A stretch of 50,393 nt of DNA from Rhodospirillaceae bacterium (lineage in GTDB: Bacteria; Pseudomonadota; Alphaproteobacteria; Rhodospirillales; Rhodospirillaceae), in assembly GCA_018666155.1 (NCBI GenBank), contig JABJAH010000026.1, positions 1 through 50,393 on the forward strand. The letters run 5' to 3'. A program made the translations under genes and the position numbers. This document shows positions 8,073 to 15,630 of this stretch, piece after piece; position 1 is the first letter of the stretch, and each line of letters starts with the position of its first letter. The notes beneath the pieces are model-generated. The model did not search any database. It was given only the letters and a program-made list of their open reading frames with translations, and had not been told where the DNA came from.

Positions 8073-8193
8073 TATTATTGAGTCCATCTTGGACGGGACT
8101 CAGCCAAAGTCTCTCAGCCTCTATGACTTGATCAAACCAATGCCGGTGGATTGGGACGGCCAGAGAAAAGCGCTGGGCTCCGCAACCTCATAA
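8071..8193 (+). pseudogene. C-terminal remnant of a serine site-specific recombinase
   Basis: The frame from 8071 to the TAA at 8193 encodes 40 residues: DIIESILDGTQPKSLSLYDL, IKPMPVDWDGQRKALG and a short tail. This resembles the extreme C-terminus of large resolvase/invertase-type recombinases of alphaproteobacteria as I recall it, which typically read IVEAILxGRQPxxLTxxxLL, then PLxWxEQRxxLGF. No upstream part survives, because the truncated IS occupies that position. The match is from memory of the family and is short, so it is tentative. Confidence 0.55.
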
Positions 8194-8387
8194 ATCTAAT
8201 CAAATTCTATTCGAAAGCAGCACCTTTTTTAGGAGGCGTTTTGCGTTTCTGTACGGGAAATTAGATGTTCCCCACCAATAAGGGGACGCGAACAAAATGT
8301 CTGGGAGAGAAACCGACTATATGGGCCAGTATAAGCCTCTCCATGTGCCGATGCTGCACGCTGATCGCAGGCAACTAGCCCGCAACC

Positions 8388-8509
8388 GTTTGAACTGTTT
8401 GGACAATGTCGGAGAGGGGAGAGACCTGTCTCTAGCCCAGAGACTGGTTGGCTGTGTGTGCAGTCACCAGCGAACAATTCTCATGCGGTTTCCCTGTTAA
8501 ACAGGGAAT
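8388..8509. repeat. Direct repeat B (tRNA-Gln flank relic plus AACAGGGAAT tail)
   Basis: Bases 8388-8454 align without gaps to 15399-15465 at tRNA-Gln, 58 of 67 identical by my count. They include GTTTGAACTGTTT, the GAGAGGGGAGAGA block and GGTTGGCTG, the reverse complement of the tRNA 3' end (CAGCCA) plus three bases. The continuation to 8509 matches repeat A at 1541-1636. More AACAGGGAA copies follow at about 8591, 8624 and 8650. No tRNA body is present here, so it is a flank relic or an attachment-site-like duplicate. Confidence 0.8.
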
Positions 8510-8896
8510 TTACAGGGAAACTTTCAATTTTTGGGTCTTTTAACTGAAATACACGGCCTATACTCTGCATGATGCCTGGGTTCTTGAAGCAATTCCCTAA
8601 AATGTGGAACAGGGAATTTAAAATCAAGAACAGGGAAGTCTTTCAGGAGAACAGGGAACAAGGGCCCGAGGAAGGATGTTTTCTGAAGGGACAGGCTCAG
8701 GCCATTTTCCTCTGACCGTGCCGTCAGGCCGTGTGCGGGGGCCTAAATTTCAAAGATTGCGTTATGATAAGCTGATCGCCCGATCAGAGGGGAGGGCGGT
8801 TGCATCGGGTTGCTTTGATCTGAAACGATTTTTTGCTCGTAGAGAGGTCGCAGTCTGAATAAGAATAAAAATTCTAGGGATACTTAAAGCCGCCTC
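8510..8896. other. Non-coding junction with AACAGGGAA repeats and a degenerate IS end
   Basis: The stretch holds several AACAGGGAA-type repeats up to about 8661 and a weak IS right end, CCATTTTCCTCTGACCGTGC, at about 8702-8721. The short frames at 8297-8500 and 8676-8858 cross repeats and have no family signature, so I do not call genes. The last 150 bp presumably contain the promoter of the efflux operon. Confidence 0.5.
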
Positions 8897-10234
8897 ATGA
8901 AGAAGTTAAACAACAAACTTTCTGCGTTCGCCCGAGACAGACTTTGGCCCCTGATTAAAACAAGGCTGCCGCTGGTTATTCTCGGCACGGCCCTACTCAT
9001 CACCGTGGTGATGATCCTGGCCCGACCGCGGGACGTTCCTGCACCACGGGCGGAACGCGCGTGGATCGTTGATGTGCAGCGCGTTGACTACCGCACCATA
9101 AACCCGACGTTGGAGCTCTTTGGCAGCGTCCAGTCCCCCCAGGATGCAGACCTGAGCGCAGGGATTGAAGCGACGGTTAATGATGTGCCCGTGCGGGACG
9201 GCGAGACGGTTCTCGAAGGCCAATTGCTGGTCGTGCTCGACGACCGCGATGCAACCCTGACCTTACGGCAGAGACAGGCCGACATTCATGAAATAGAGGC
9301 GCAATCCTCCTTCGCCGACCGGCAGATCGAAATCAACCGGATCGCCCTCGAACAGGAAAAAGACCTTTTAGGCATTGCCCAAACCCGCTTTGATCGCGCG
9401 AAAGAACTGTTAGATCTGGGTCGCCTATCGCGATCGGATTTTGAGAACGCCACTGAAAACCTAAAGCGCGCACAATTGTCCCTCAACCGGTCCGACCTCG
9501 CCCTGGAGGAAAGCCGGATCCGGCTTAATGAACGGCAAGCCCAGCTGGAACGGGCTCAAGCCCTCCATGACCAAGCGGCGTTGGATGTTGCCCGCACCCG
9601 CGTCTTGGCCCCGTTCGATGGCATCGTCTCCGGGATTCAAGTGTCCGAGGGGGATCGCGTGCGCGTCGGTGACAGCCTAATGCGGTTGCAAAACCCAAGT
9701 ACTGTCGAAGTTCGGACTCAGGTCCCCGCCGACTACGTGCAATCGATCAACCAAGGCCTTCGGACTGAAGATGCCATAACGGCAGCGGTTCAAATCGATG
9801 ACGGTACCGTGATGGGGCGCATTACGCGGGTTTCTGGCCTGATCCGCGAAGGCAGCGGCGGTGTCGATAGCTTTATCGGATTTTACGCGCCACCGATCGG
9901 TCTACGCCTTGGCAGCACTGTGCGTGTTTTGCTTCAGCTCCCAGCAGAAACCGGCGTCATCGCCGTGCCTGCCGAGGCGGTATACGGGCTGAACCGCATT
10001 TATAAAGTATCGAATGACCGCATGATGAAAGTCGACGTGCAACGCGTTGGTGAACGCGCCTTAGAAGACGGCAGCACGGAAGTGATCATCCGGTCTCCAG
10101 AGTTGACCAATAGCGACACCATCATCGTGACGAAAATAGCCAACGCAGCGGACGGTCTCCTTGTAAAAATCGCCGAAAAAGAACCGGCAAGCGCCCAAAT
10201 TCCGACAGCATCGAACACACGTCGCGGCGGGTAA
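8897..10234 (+). CDS. RND efflux periplasmic adaptor (membrane fusion protein)
   Basis: The 445-residue protein links an RND pump to an outer-membrane channel. One N-terminal membrane anchor (residues 25-42, LVILGTALLITVVMILA) is followed by a beta-barrel/lipoyl half (DVPVRDGETVLEGQLLVVLD), a long alpha-helical hairpin rich in Arg, Gln and Glu (about 115-235), the second lipoyl half (VLAPFDGIVSGIQVSEGDRV), and a barrel and membrane-proximal domain. The start lies 35 bp upstream of nothing else coding, and the permease follows after 35 bp. No outer-membrane factor is encoded in the window, so a TolC-like partner must lie elsewhere. Confidence 0.9.
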   Translation: MKKLNNKLSAFARDRLWPLIKTRLPLVILGTALLITVVMILARPRDVPAPRAERAWIVDVQRVDYRTINPTLELFGSVQSPQDADLSAGIEATVNDVPVRDGETVLEGQLLVVLDDRDATLTLRQRQADIHEIEAQSSFADRQIEINRIALEQEKDLLGIAQTRFDRAKELLDLGRLSRSDFENATENLKRAQLSLNRSDLALEESRIRLNERQAQLERAQALHDQAALDVARTRVLAPFDGIVSGIQVSEGDRVRVGDSLMRLQNPSTVEVRTQVPADYVQSINQGLRTEDAITAAVQIDDGTVMGRITRVSGLIREGSGGVDSFIGFYAPPIGLRLGSTVRVLLQLPAETGVIAVPAEAVYGLNRIYKVSNDRMMKVDVQRVGERALEDGSTEVIIRSPELTNSDTIIVTKIANAADGLLVKIAEKEPASAQIPTASNTRRGG

Positions 10235-10269
10235 ACCGCCACCGCAAACTCTAAAGGCACGACCTTTTT

Positions 10270-13200
10270 ATGACGAAGCTGATCCAGACCTTTGTGCGTC
10301 ACCCGGTAGCCCCCAACCTTGCCATGGTTGTTATGATCCTGGCTGGCATTTGGGCGTCTGGGCAGTTGACCCGGCAAGTGATGCCAACCTTTCAACTGAA
10401 CGTGGTCTCCATCCAAGTGGTCTGGCCCGGGAGTACGGCAGAAGATGTCGAAGCCGCAATTACCCAACCCCTAGAGGACCAGCTTTTAGCCCTGGACGAA
10501 TTGACGTCCTTGAGCTCGACGTCACGGGATGGCCAGGCACAAGTGGACCTCGAGTTTCCCGAAGACATCGATATCGGACAAGCGCTCGACCAAACGAAAG
10601 AGGTTGTCGCACAAATCCGCAATCTCCCGTTGACCGCTGAAGAGCCCCGCATTTCTGTCTTCAGCCGGAGTGAGCCCGTTGCCAAACTCGTGGTTAGCGG
10701 GCCGGACCTGTATCAGTTACGCCCCTTGGTAAAACAATTCGAACGCGAGCTGCGCGCACGCGGCCTCTCCCGCCTTGAGGTCGTCGGCTTACCCGAGGAA
10801 GAAATATCCATTGAGCTGTCCGCCCAGCGCCTTGGTGAATTAGGTCTGTCCTTGGGGGATATCGCCTCACGCGTGCGGAGCGCCAGCTTAGATGTTCCTG
10901 CCGGGACCGTTGGGCAGCAGGATGTCGCCCGCCAACTGAGAAGCCTGGACCAAGCGCGGGACGCTCAAAGTTTCGCGCGTTTACCAATTATCGCCGATGA
11001 ACAGGGCGGCTTTGTCAGGCTCGGTGACATCGCTCAAGTTGAACGTCAGCCCCGTCCAGAACAAACACGCATCATTATTGATAACAGGCCAGCCGTAGAA
11101 ATTGCGGTCAGCCGGTCTGAGCAAGAGGACGCTATTCAAATCGCGAACCGGCTTACGAGCTGGGTTGATTCGACGAGAGCAGACCTGCCGCCGAACGTTG
11201 AAATCGCGGTCTACTCAGAGACCTGGAAAACAGTCGACGCCCGGATTGACCTCATGGTTGAAAACGCGCTGTCCGGTCTCGCCCTCGTCCTGCTCGTGCT
11301 TTACGTCTTTCTCAATGGGCGCGTCGCCTTTTGGGTCGCCGTTGGCATTCCGGTTTCCATCCTCGCCGCCTTGATGGCCTTGAACATCGCCGGCGGGACG
11401 ATCAACATCATGACCCTGTTCGCCCTGGTTATGACCGTCGGGTTCATTGTCGACGATGCCATCATTGTGGGTGAAGAAGCTGTGACGCTATACCAAAACG
11501 GTGCCGGCCCTGGCGCGGCAGCGGAGCAAGCCGCCACCAGAATGTTTGCCCCGGTTCTTGCCGCCTCCCTAACCACCATCGCTGCCTTTCTGCCATTGAT
11601 TTTGCTGGGCGGAACGACGGGCAGTATCCTCTTTGCCATTCCGTTGATTGTGATGTGCGTGGTTATGGCCTCGCTTATCGAATGCTTTATCGTTTTACCG
11701 GGTCACCTCAAACACTCTCTCATGGGCACGGCGAAGCGCCCCGTTCCGGCCTATCGGCGGACAATTGACGTCGCCTTCGCTCGCTTCCGCGATGGCTGGT
11801 TCAAAAAATCCGTAGAATGGTCCGTCGGGCATCTTGGTGTTGTTCTGAGCCTCGCCCTTTCGGGCATGATTCTCATTGTCGGTCTGCTCGGCGGCGGTTT
11901 GGTTGGGTTCTCGTTCTTCCCGCAGCCGGACGGCACGACCCTGTCTGCCAATGCGAGATTCGTCGCAGGGGCACCGGAGGTGCGCGTCAACGACTTCCTA
12001 GACGATGCGGTCAAAGGATTGTACGCAGCAGAAAAGGCCTCTGGAGAGGATCTCATACGTCTCGTTGTTGTTAATGTCGGACGCCAAGGCCGGGGCAGCA
12101 CAGGCTCAAATGTCGGTCAGATTCTGGTTGAATTGACTCCGCCAGACGAGCGCTCGTGGAGCAACGGCGACCTCATACGAAACTGGCGACGCCAGGTTGA
12201 GACTGTTCCTGGACTTGAATCTTTTCTGATCTTGAACCAACGCGGCGGTCCACCCGGTTCCGATATCGATGTGCAACTGACCGGCTCTAATCCCGACACA
12301 TTGAAAACCGCCGCCCTCGAATTGCAGTCGTCTCTAACTCAATACACCGGCGTGAGCGGCGTACGCGATGACACGACCTTCGGTAAGGAACAATTGATCT
12401 TTGAACTGTCACCCGTTGGTCGCGCCGTTGGTCTGACAGCGCAGTCCCTTGGTGAGCAGCTCCGGGCAAATTTTGACGGCGAACTGGTCCAAATATTCCA
12501 GGATGAAGGCGACGAGGTTGAAGTCCGCGTGAAGCTTGCCGAGCAGGAACGTCAAAACCTGCGGTCTCTCGACACGCTGCCGATCCTGTTACCTGGTGGA
12601 GAAACCGCCATTCTCTCGAACGTCGCCAATTTGCGCTACAAGCGTGGCTTTGATTCGCTGAAGCATAGCAATGGGCTGTTGGCCGTGCGGGTGACCGGCG
12701 ATGTTGATTCATCGCAAAATAATGCCAACGCGGTGCGGGCCCAAATCTCAAGAACGCTCTTACCCGACCTCACCGCAAAATACGGGATTTCAGCCTCGTT
12801 TAGGGGCCAAGCCGAAAACCAAGCCCAAACCACGGGCGGTCTTGGCCTCGCGCTAATGCTGTCTCTGGTGCTCATCTACATCATACTCGCGTGGGTGTTC
12901 GGGTCTTATGTCTGGCCCCTCGCCGTTATCAGCATCATTCCCTTCGGCCTTGTCGGTGCCATATTCGGCCACTGGGTTCTCGGGTTCGACGTGACCATGC
13001 TTTCTATCTTCGGGTTCTTTGGCTTGTCAGGAATCGTCATCAACGGCTCGATTATTCTGGTCAGCTACTTCAAAGAAAAAAGAGAAGACGGAACCCCTGC
13101 CGTTGAAGCGGCTGTTGAAGCGGGGTGCCGGAGATTGCGCCCGGTGTTGCTGACATCCGTCACAACCGTCGCCGGCATTCTTCCCTTATTGTTCGAGACC

Positions 13201-13464
13201 TCTGAAGACGCACAGTTCCTAAAACCAATGGTCATTTCGATTGGGTTTGGCTTGATGTTCGGATCTCTCATTGTGCTTTTTGTCTTACCGGCCTTTCTGG
13301 TTGGGATTGAGAATGCCAACAAGAAACTGAAGCGCATCACGAGTGGAGTTATTGAATGGGTTAAGGCAACGACCGCACATGAGGCGTTTGCTCACTTCAA
13401 GACAACCCGCCTCAGTAAGACGGATCCAACCACCGCCACAGCAAGCCGCAAAGAGTCGTCGTAA
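10270..13464 (+). CDS. RND-family multidrug efflux permease
   Basis: The 1064 residues match the usual length of AcrB/MexF-type inner-membrane proton antiporters. TM1 is within residues 15-35. The paired proton-relay aspartates D395-D396 are present in TM4 (VGFIVDDAIIVGEEA). The two halves each have a membrane domain (about 335-500 and 860-1030) and a periplasmic porter loop. It continues the adaptor operon, and its stop overlaps the start of the cobalamin-binding gene (TAATG at 13462-13466). The substrate cannot be read from the sequence. Confidence 0.93.
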   Translation: MTKLIQTFVRHPVAPNLAMVVMILAGIWASGQLTRQVMPTFQLNVVSIQVVWPGSTAEDVEAAITQPLEDQLLALDELTSLSSTSRDGQAQVDLEFPEDIDIGQALDQTKEVVAQIRNLPLTAEEPRISVFSRSEPVAKLVVSGPDLYQLRPLVKQFERELRARGLSRLEVVGLPEEEISIELSAQRLGELGLSLGDIASRVRSASLDVPAGTVGQQDVARQLRSLDQARDAQSFARLPIIADEQGGFVRLGDIAQVERQPRPEQTRIIIDNRPAVEIAVSRSEQEDAIQIANRLTSWVDSTRADLPPNVEIAVYSETWKTVDARIDLMVENALSGLALVLLVLYVFLNGRVAFWVAVGIPVSILAALMALNIAGGTINIMTLFALVMTVGFIVDDAIIVGEEAVTLYQNGAGPGAAAEQAATRMFAPVLAASLTTIAAFLPLILLGGTTGSILFAIPLIVMCVVMASLIECFIVLPGHLKHSLMGTAKRPVPAYRRTIDVAFARFRDGWFKKSVEWSVGHLGVVLSLALSGMILIVGLLGGGLVGFSFFPQPDGTTLSANARFVAGAPEVRVNDFLDDAVKGLYAAEKASGEDLIRLVVVNVGRQGRGSTGSNVGQILVELTPPDERSWSNGDLIRNWRRQVETVPGLESFLILNQRGGPPGSDIDVQLTGSNPDTLKTAALELQSSLTQYTGVSGVRDDTTFGKEQLIFELSPVGRAVGLTAQSLGEQLRANFDGELVQIFQDEGDEVEVRVKLAEQERQNLRSLDTLPILLPGGETAILSNVANLRYKRGFDSLKHSNGLLAVRVTGDVDSSQNNANAVRAQISRTLLPDLTAKYGISASFRGQAENQAQTTGGLGLALMLSLVLIYIILAWVFGSYVWPLAVISIIPFGLVGAIFGHWVLGFDVTMLSIFGFFGLSGIVINGSIILVSYFKEKREDGTPAVEAAVEAGCRRLRPVLLTSVTTVAGILPLLFETSEDAQFLKPMVISIGFGLMFGSLIVLFVLPAFLVGIENANKKLKRITSGVIEWVKATTAHEAFAHFKTTRLSKTDPTTATASRKESS

Positions 13465-14528
13465 TGAGCCAATCCAACACCCTCTGTGCGGAGGCATTGG
13501 TCGAGCACCGCAAAGCCATTACGGAAGCCGCCCGTCAACACCTGTGCGAGCATACGCCCCAAATGGTCACCCGGTTCGGTGAAAATTCGCAAGACCATTG
13601 GACCGATCATTTTCTGGATCGGATCACTGAACTCTCGGAGTCCGTCTCAGCCGGTGAACCTCAAATATTCTGCAACCATGTCAGTTGGGCCAAACAGGCG
13701 ATGGCGGCGCGCAATATAGATGCCGCGTACTTATCGGGAACCCTAGAGAGCCTGCGTTTCGGTATTGAGACCGTGATTTCCGGGGACATGGCAGCAACGG
13801 TAATTGCCTGTTTTGATAAGGCCATCACCCTGCACGACGCCGAGGATCAGGCAGCGTGGGAGTCGGCTTTAGATCCACGGCACACCTGCGACAGCGTCGC
13901 CCTGCATTACATTCAGGCCGTGATTTCCGGAAACATCTGGCTGGGCATGCAGATTGTTTTGGATGCATTGGAAGAAGGCATCGACATTCAGGATATTTAC
14001 CTGCGTGTATTGCTTCCCGCACAAATTGAAGTTGGGCGGCTGTGGCACTTGAATGAGGTCTCCGTCGCGGAAGAGCATCTACTCACCTCAACAACACAGC
14101 GCCTCATGTCCGTCCTGGCGCACCGGGCGCCACGCAAACCGGACCGGGGACACACCGTTATCGCCGCATCCGTTGCAGGGAATGCGCACGATATGGGCAT
14201 TCGTACGATTGCCTATCTGATGGAGTTCGAAGGGTGGCGAACAATCTTCTTGGGCTCTGACATGCCAAGATCCGAGTTGCCGGCGGCCATTAAATTTTAC
14301 AATGCTGACGTTGTGCTGCTGTCCATCGCCCTGAGTACGCAATTGCGTACCCTGAAGCGTACCGTCCAAGATGTTCGTGAGGTATGCGGACCGACGGTCA
14401 AGATTATGCTCGGCGGCCATGGACTGAATGGCGTTCCCGACCTGTGGAAAGAGATTGGCGGCGACGGTTACTCAAAGAGTATCGAAGACGCTATCGTGCT
14501 TGCAGCCGAGTTGGTCACATCTTCTTAA
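13464..14528 (+). CDS. Cobalamin-binding protein with CarH-type W-x9-EH photoreceptor motif
   Basis: The 354-residue protein has about 135 N-terminal residues of unknown helical sequence with no HTH, then a B12-binding four-helix cap (about 140-220) and a Rossmann B12-binding domain (about 228-352). The cap carries W194-H195 and E204-H205. This W-x9-E-H spacing, with a His after the Trp, is the signature of CarH-type adenosylcobalamin light sensors, where the EH histidine contacts the cobalamin. The lower-ligand motif reads N-A-H242-D-M-G, a DxHxxG variant with Asn first. GGHGLNG (317-323) is the nucleotide-tail loop. The gene overlaps the efflux permease by one base, so translation is coupled. 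A light- or B12-responsive regulator of the pump is a plausible role, but how it would signal without a DNA-binding domain is unclear. Confidence 0.85.
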   Translation: MSQSNTLCAEALVEHRKAITEAARQHLCEHTPQMVTRFGENSQDHWTDHFLDRITELSESVSAGEPQIFCNHVSWAKQAMAARNIDAAYLSGTLESLRFGIETVISGDMAATVIACFDKAITLHDAEDQAAWESALDPRHTCDSVALHYIQAVISGNIWLGMQIVLDALEEGIDIQDIYLRVLLPAQIEVGRLWHLNEVSVAEEHLLTSTTQRLMSVLAHRAPRKPDRGHTVIAASVAGNAHDMGIRTIAYLMEFEGWRTIFLGSDMPRSELPAAIKFYNADVVLLSIALSTQLRTLKRTVQDVREVCGPTVKIMLGGHGLNGVPDLWKEIGGDGYSKSIEDAIVLAAELVTSS

Positions 14529-14551
14529 CCGGCAATTTCAAAGAGGGCGTT

Positions 14552-14567
14552 TTCCTCTGACAATGCC
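14552..14567. repeat. Solo IS6 right-end repeat
   Basis: A perfect 16-bp right end, TTCCTCTGACAATGCC, lies 24 bp downstream of the cobalamin-binding gene and 22 bp before IS copy 2. It points outward from the efflux module, back to back with the left end of that IS. It is probably the surviving end of a deleted element. Confidence 0.75.
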
Positions 14568-14589
14568 GTTTTACCGCAAAGCGACAGGG

Positions 14590-15398
14590 GGCATTGTCAG
14601 ACTAACGTAGGTAGCCCGATAAGATGCCAATACCCTAGTTGTTTAGGCAGCTAACTCACGCCATTCGCGCAGGGCAGCTGCACGACTGGTTTTGAAGGTA
14701 TTGGCGTTATTTAGATGTCGTTCTTTGTTAAAGTGGTTGTGAATTGAAGCGTGAATGGAGACAAATTTCTGGAGCGATTTGGTGCTCCTGAATTTTGCCA
14801 TCCCACGCTCTCGTCGCCGAAACGGCTGATGCGAATTTTCTGCTCTGTTATTCAACCATCTTCCAGTTTCTTGCCGATTTTCTATACCAATTTCTTTCAT
14901 AGCGGCGCGATATGAACGAAGTTTGTCCGTCACAATGCTCGTGGGGATGCCATAACGCTTCATGGCCTTGCGTAGAAACTTTAGGGCAGCCTTGCGATCT
15001 CGCTTCTTGGTAACGAAGGACTCTAACACCTCGCCTTCGTGATCTACTGCGCGCCAAAGATAATAGGCGTTGCCACTGATCTTCACGAAAACTTCGTCTA
15101 GGTGCCAGCGCCATTGAGTGCTGGCTTGTCTGTCTATAGCTCGCTTTTTCTTTATTTCGGCCGCAAACAGCGGGCCAAAACGGTTCCACCAGAATCGAAC
15201 CGTCTCGTAACTAACGTCTATCCCTCGCTCATGAAGGAGGTCTTCGACTTGCCTAAGCGAGAGGGGAAACCGGGTATACATCATTACAGCTAATTTGATG
15301 ATTTCGGGCGATGTCTTGAAGTATTTGAACGGATTTTTCATCCGAGGACGCTACGAGGCGGCGACTGGCAACTCAAGCCGGTTTCCTCTGACAATGCC
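14590..15398 (-). mobile_element. IS6-family insertion sequence, copy 2 (809 bp)
   Basis: The element is in the same orientation as copy 1. Its right end, TTCCTCTGACAATGCC, is at 15383-15398. Its left end, GGCATTGTCAGACTA (14590), matches only for the first 12 bases. No 8-bp target duplication is visible. The right boundary touches the first base of repeat C next to tRNA-Gln. Together with copy 1 it frames about 13.6 kb of other DNA. Confidence 0.88.
14643..15341 (-). CDS. IS6-family DDE transposase, copy 2
   Basis: The 232 residues are colinear with the transposase at 196-894, about 88% identical by my count. Differences cluster around residues 68-92 and near the C-terminus. The catalytic D82, D139 and E168 are kept (HLDEVFVKI, VTDKLRSY, NNRAENSH). 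The divergence says the two copies did not arise from one recent transposition or gene conversion. The frame is intact. Confidence 0.93.
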   Translation of the reverse strand: MKNPFKYFKTSPEIIKLAVMMYTRFPLSLRQVEDLLHERGIDVSYETVRFWWNRFGPLFAAEIKKKRAIDRQASTQWRWHLDEVFVKISGNAYYLWRAVDHEGEVLESFVTKKRDRKAALKFLRKAMKRYGIPTSIVTDKLRSYRAAMKEIGIENRQETGRWLNNRAENSHQPFRRRERGMAKFRSTKSLQKFVSIHASIHNHFNKERHLNNANTFKTSRAAALREWRELAA

Positions 15399-15465
15399 GT
15401 TTGAACTGTTTAGACAATGTAGGAGAGGGGAGAGAGGTCTCTCTAACCCTAAGTCTGGTTGGCTG
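15399..15465. repeat. Direct repeat C, downstream flank of tRNA-Gln
   Basis: These 67 bp begin immediately after the IS right end and run into the tRNA 3' end. Read on the minus strand, they follow the tRNA and carry an AGAGAGACCTCTCT stem and a C/T-rich tail, which fits the tRNA transcript terminator. Bases 8388-8454 repeat this stretch with nine substitutions, and 1541-1582 repeat part of it. This is therefore the probable parental copy. Confidence 0.75.
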
Positions 15466-15534
15466 GGGCGGCAGGGATCGAACCTGCGAATGCCGATACC
15501 AAAAACCGGTGCCTTACCACTTGGCTACGCCCCA
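15460..15534 (-). tRNA. tRNA-Gln (TTG)
   Basis: The 75-nt cloverleaf has acceptor arms TGGGGCG and CGCCCCA, a D-arm GCCAAGTGGTAAGGC, an anticodon stem CCGGT/ATCGG around the loop TTTTGGT (anticodon TTG), a T-arm GCAGG-TTCGATC-CCTGC, discriminator G and an encoded CCA. It closely matches the E. coli tRNA-Gln layout. It marks the boundary between the accessory region and core genes. The three tRNA-flank repeats suggest that it served as an integration target. Confidence 0.95.
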
Positions 15535-15630
15535 CCAAGGAATGGCGGGACCATAAGGGAAAGTGTGCGCCGCCGCAACGCCTTGGTGGCGGCTATTTTC
15601 CGCCCGTGAAAACGCCAGATTTTGAGTGTG

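Noticed and set aside
8297..8858. Two short plus-strand frames at 8297-8500 and 8676-8858
   Set aside because: They cross repeat B, AACAGGGAA repeats and an IS relic; chance frames in non-coding DNA.
142..15398. A classic composite transposon with target duplication
   Set aside because: The flanking octamers differ at every IS end and the two transposases differ at about 28 residues, so no single transposition event is supported.
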